DNA from: Alphaproteobacteria bacterium
GTDB taxonomy: Bacteria > Pseudomonadota > Alphaproteobacteria > Micropepsales > Micropepsaceae
Direction of reading: 5' to 3'
Assembly: GCA_003246795.1 (NCBI GenBank)
Contig: QKCS01000005.1
Coordinates: 1-5,914 of the forward strand
Length of the DNA: 5,914 nt
Shown: positions 5,601 to 5,914 of the stretch, in pieces
Layout of the letters: every line of letters begins with the position of its first letter
Numbering within the stretch: the stretch's first letter is position 1
Made by a program: the position numbers and the translations under genes
Notes under the pieces: model-generated
What the model was told of the DNA's origin: nothing
Databases searched by the model: none
The model's input: only the letters and a program-made list of their open reading frames with translations

Positions 5601-5914
5601 ATGTTCAACCGCGCCACCTTTCTCGCAGCGACGACAGCCATCTCCGGAGCCGCGATTTCGTGGGCCGCCGACCCAAGTCACGTCGACCGGCTCAACGATC
5701 GAGGTCGCATCGCCGAATGCGTGCGCTGCGATCTGTCCGGCGCCGACTTTCGCAACAGGTTGCTTCAACTCGCGAACCTGATCGGGGCAAATCTCTCCGG
5801 CGCGAAGCTCGACGGCGCGAACATGGCGGGCGTCCAGTTGAACGGCGCGAAGCTTGCGCGCGCATCGTTCGTTTACACGAACCTTTCGGGCGCGCGCCTC
5901 GACGGCGCCGATCT
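5601..5914 (+). CDS. Exported pentapeptide-repeat protein, 5' part only
   Basis: An open frame starts at ATG 5601 and is still open at the right edge, giving 104 complete codons. The first 24 residues look like a signal peptide (M-F-N-R, hydrophobic alanine-rich core, then W-A-A-D). After a short segment with C40-x-x-C43, an uninterrupted run of A-(N/D/K)-L-x-G pentapeptides begins: C-D-L-S-G, A-D-F-R-N, R-L-L-Q-L, A-N-L-I-G, A-N-L-S-G, A-K-L-D-G and so on, about 12 repeats to the edge. Such repeats fold into a right-handed quadrilateral beta-helix. Functions vary widely (DNA-gyrase mimicry in Qnr/MfpA, scaffolding elsewhere), and a secreted form argues against a gyrase role. No good ribosome binding site precedes this ATG; GTG at 5568 and TTG at 5562 are in frame but no better supported. 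It may be read through from phaR, 80 bases upstream, as no strong terminator separates them. Confidence 0.88.
   Translation, partial: MFNRATFLAATTAISGAAISWAADPSHVDRLNDRGRIAECVRCDLSGADFRNRLLQLANLIGANLSGAKLDGANMAGVQLNGAKLARASFVYTNLSGARLDGAD

Overview
The window looks like a piece of a high-GC alphaproteobacterial chromosome. This rests on a divergent phaAB / phaR locus with an alphaproteobacterial-type PhaR, a protein resembling the DUF4908 family that I associate with Caulobacterales and relatives, and tight ATGA gene overlaps. The Caulobacterales-like placement is an inference from memory of family distribution, not from a search.

Layout from left to right. (1) The 3' end of a plus-strand Cupin_5 (DUF985) gene. 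It converges tail to tail with a minus-strand exported DUF4908-like gene, and the two stop codons share the tetranucleotide ctag. (2) A 190-base intergenic stretch with one short direct repeat. (3) A minus-strand three-gene operon, read right to left: a cysteine-free ArsR-type repressor, an SRPBCC/AHSA1-like lipocalin-fold protein and a glutathione S-transferase-like protein. Both junctions are 4-base ATGA overlaps. In front of arsR sits a good sigma70-type promoter interleaved with two near-identical inverted repeats (GTAAG-N6-CTTAC), one covering the -35 box and the other the start codon. The promoter geometry predicts a leaderless arsR mRNA. (4) The minus-strand phaA-phaB pair, which ends in a clear rho-independent terminator just before the arsR promoter. 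(5) A divergent regulatory region with two TGC-rich palindromes around a possible -10 box, then plus-strand phaR. (6) A plus-strand exported pentapeptide-repeat protein that runs off the right edge.

How the genes work together. PhaA condenses two acetyl-CoA and PhaB reduces acetoacetyl-CoA with NADPH, giving the (R)-3-hydroxybutyryl-CoA monomer for polyhydroxybutyrate. PhaR is the polymer-sensing repressor of this system. The polymerase gene phaC and the phasin genes are not in the window. The arsR-SRPBCC-GST operon looks like an independent, autoregulated small-molecule response unit. Most of the window is ordinary metabolism. The parts most worth a second look are the operator/promoter architecture of the arsR operon and the palindromes in front of phaR.
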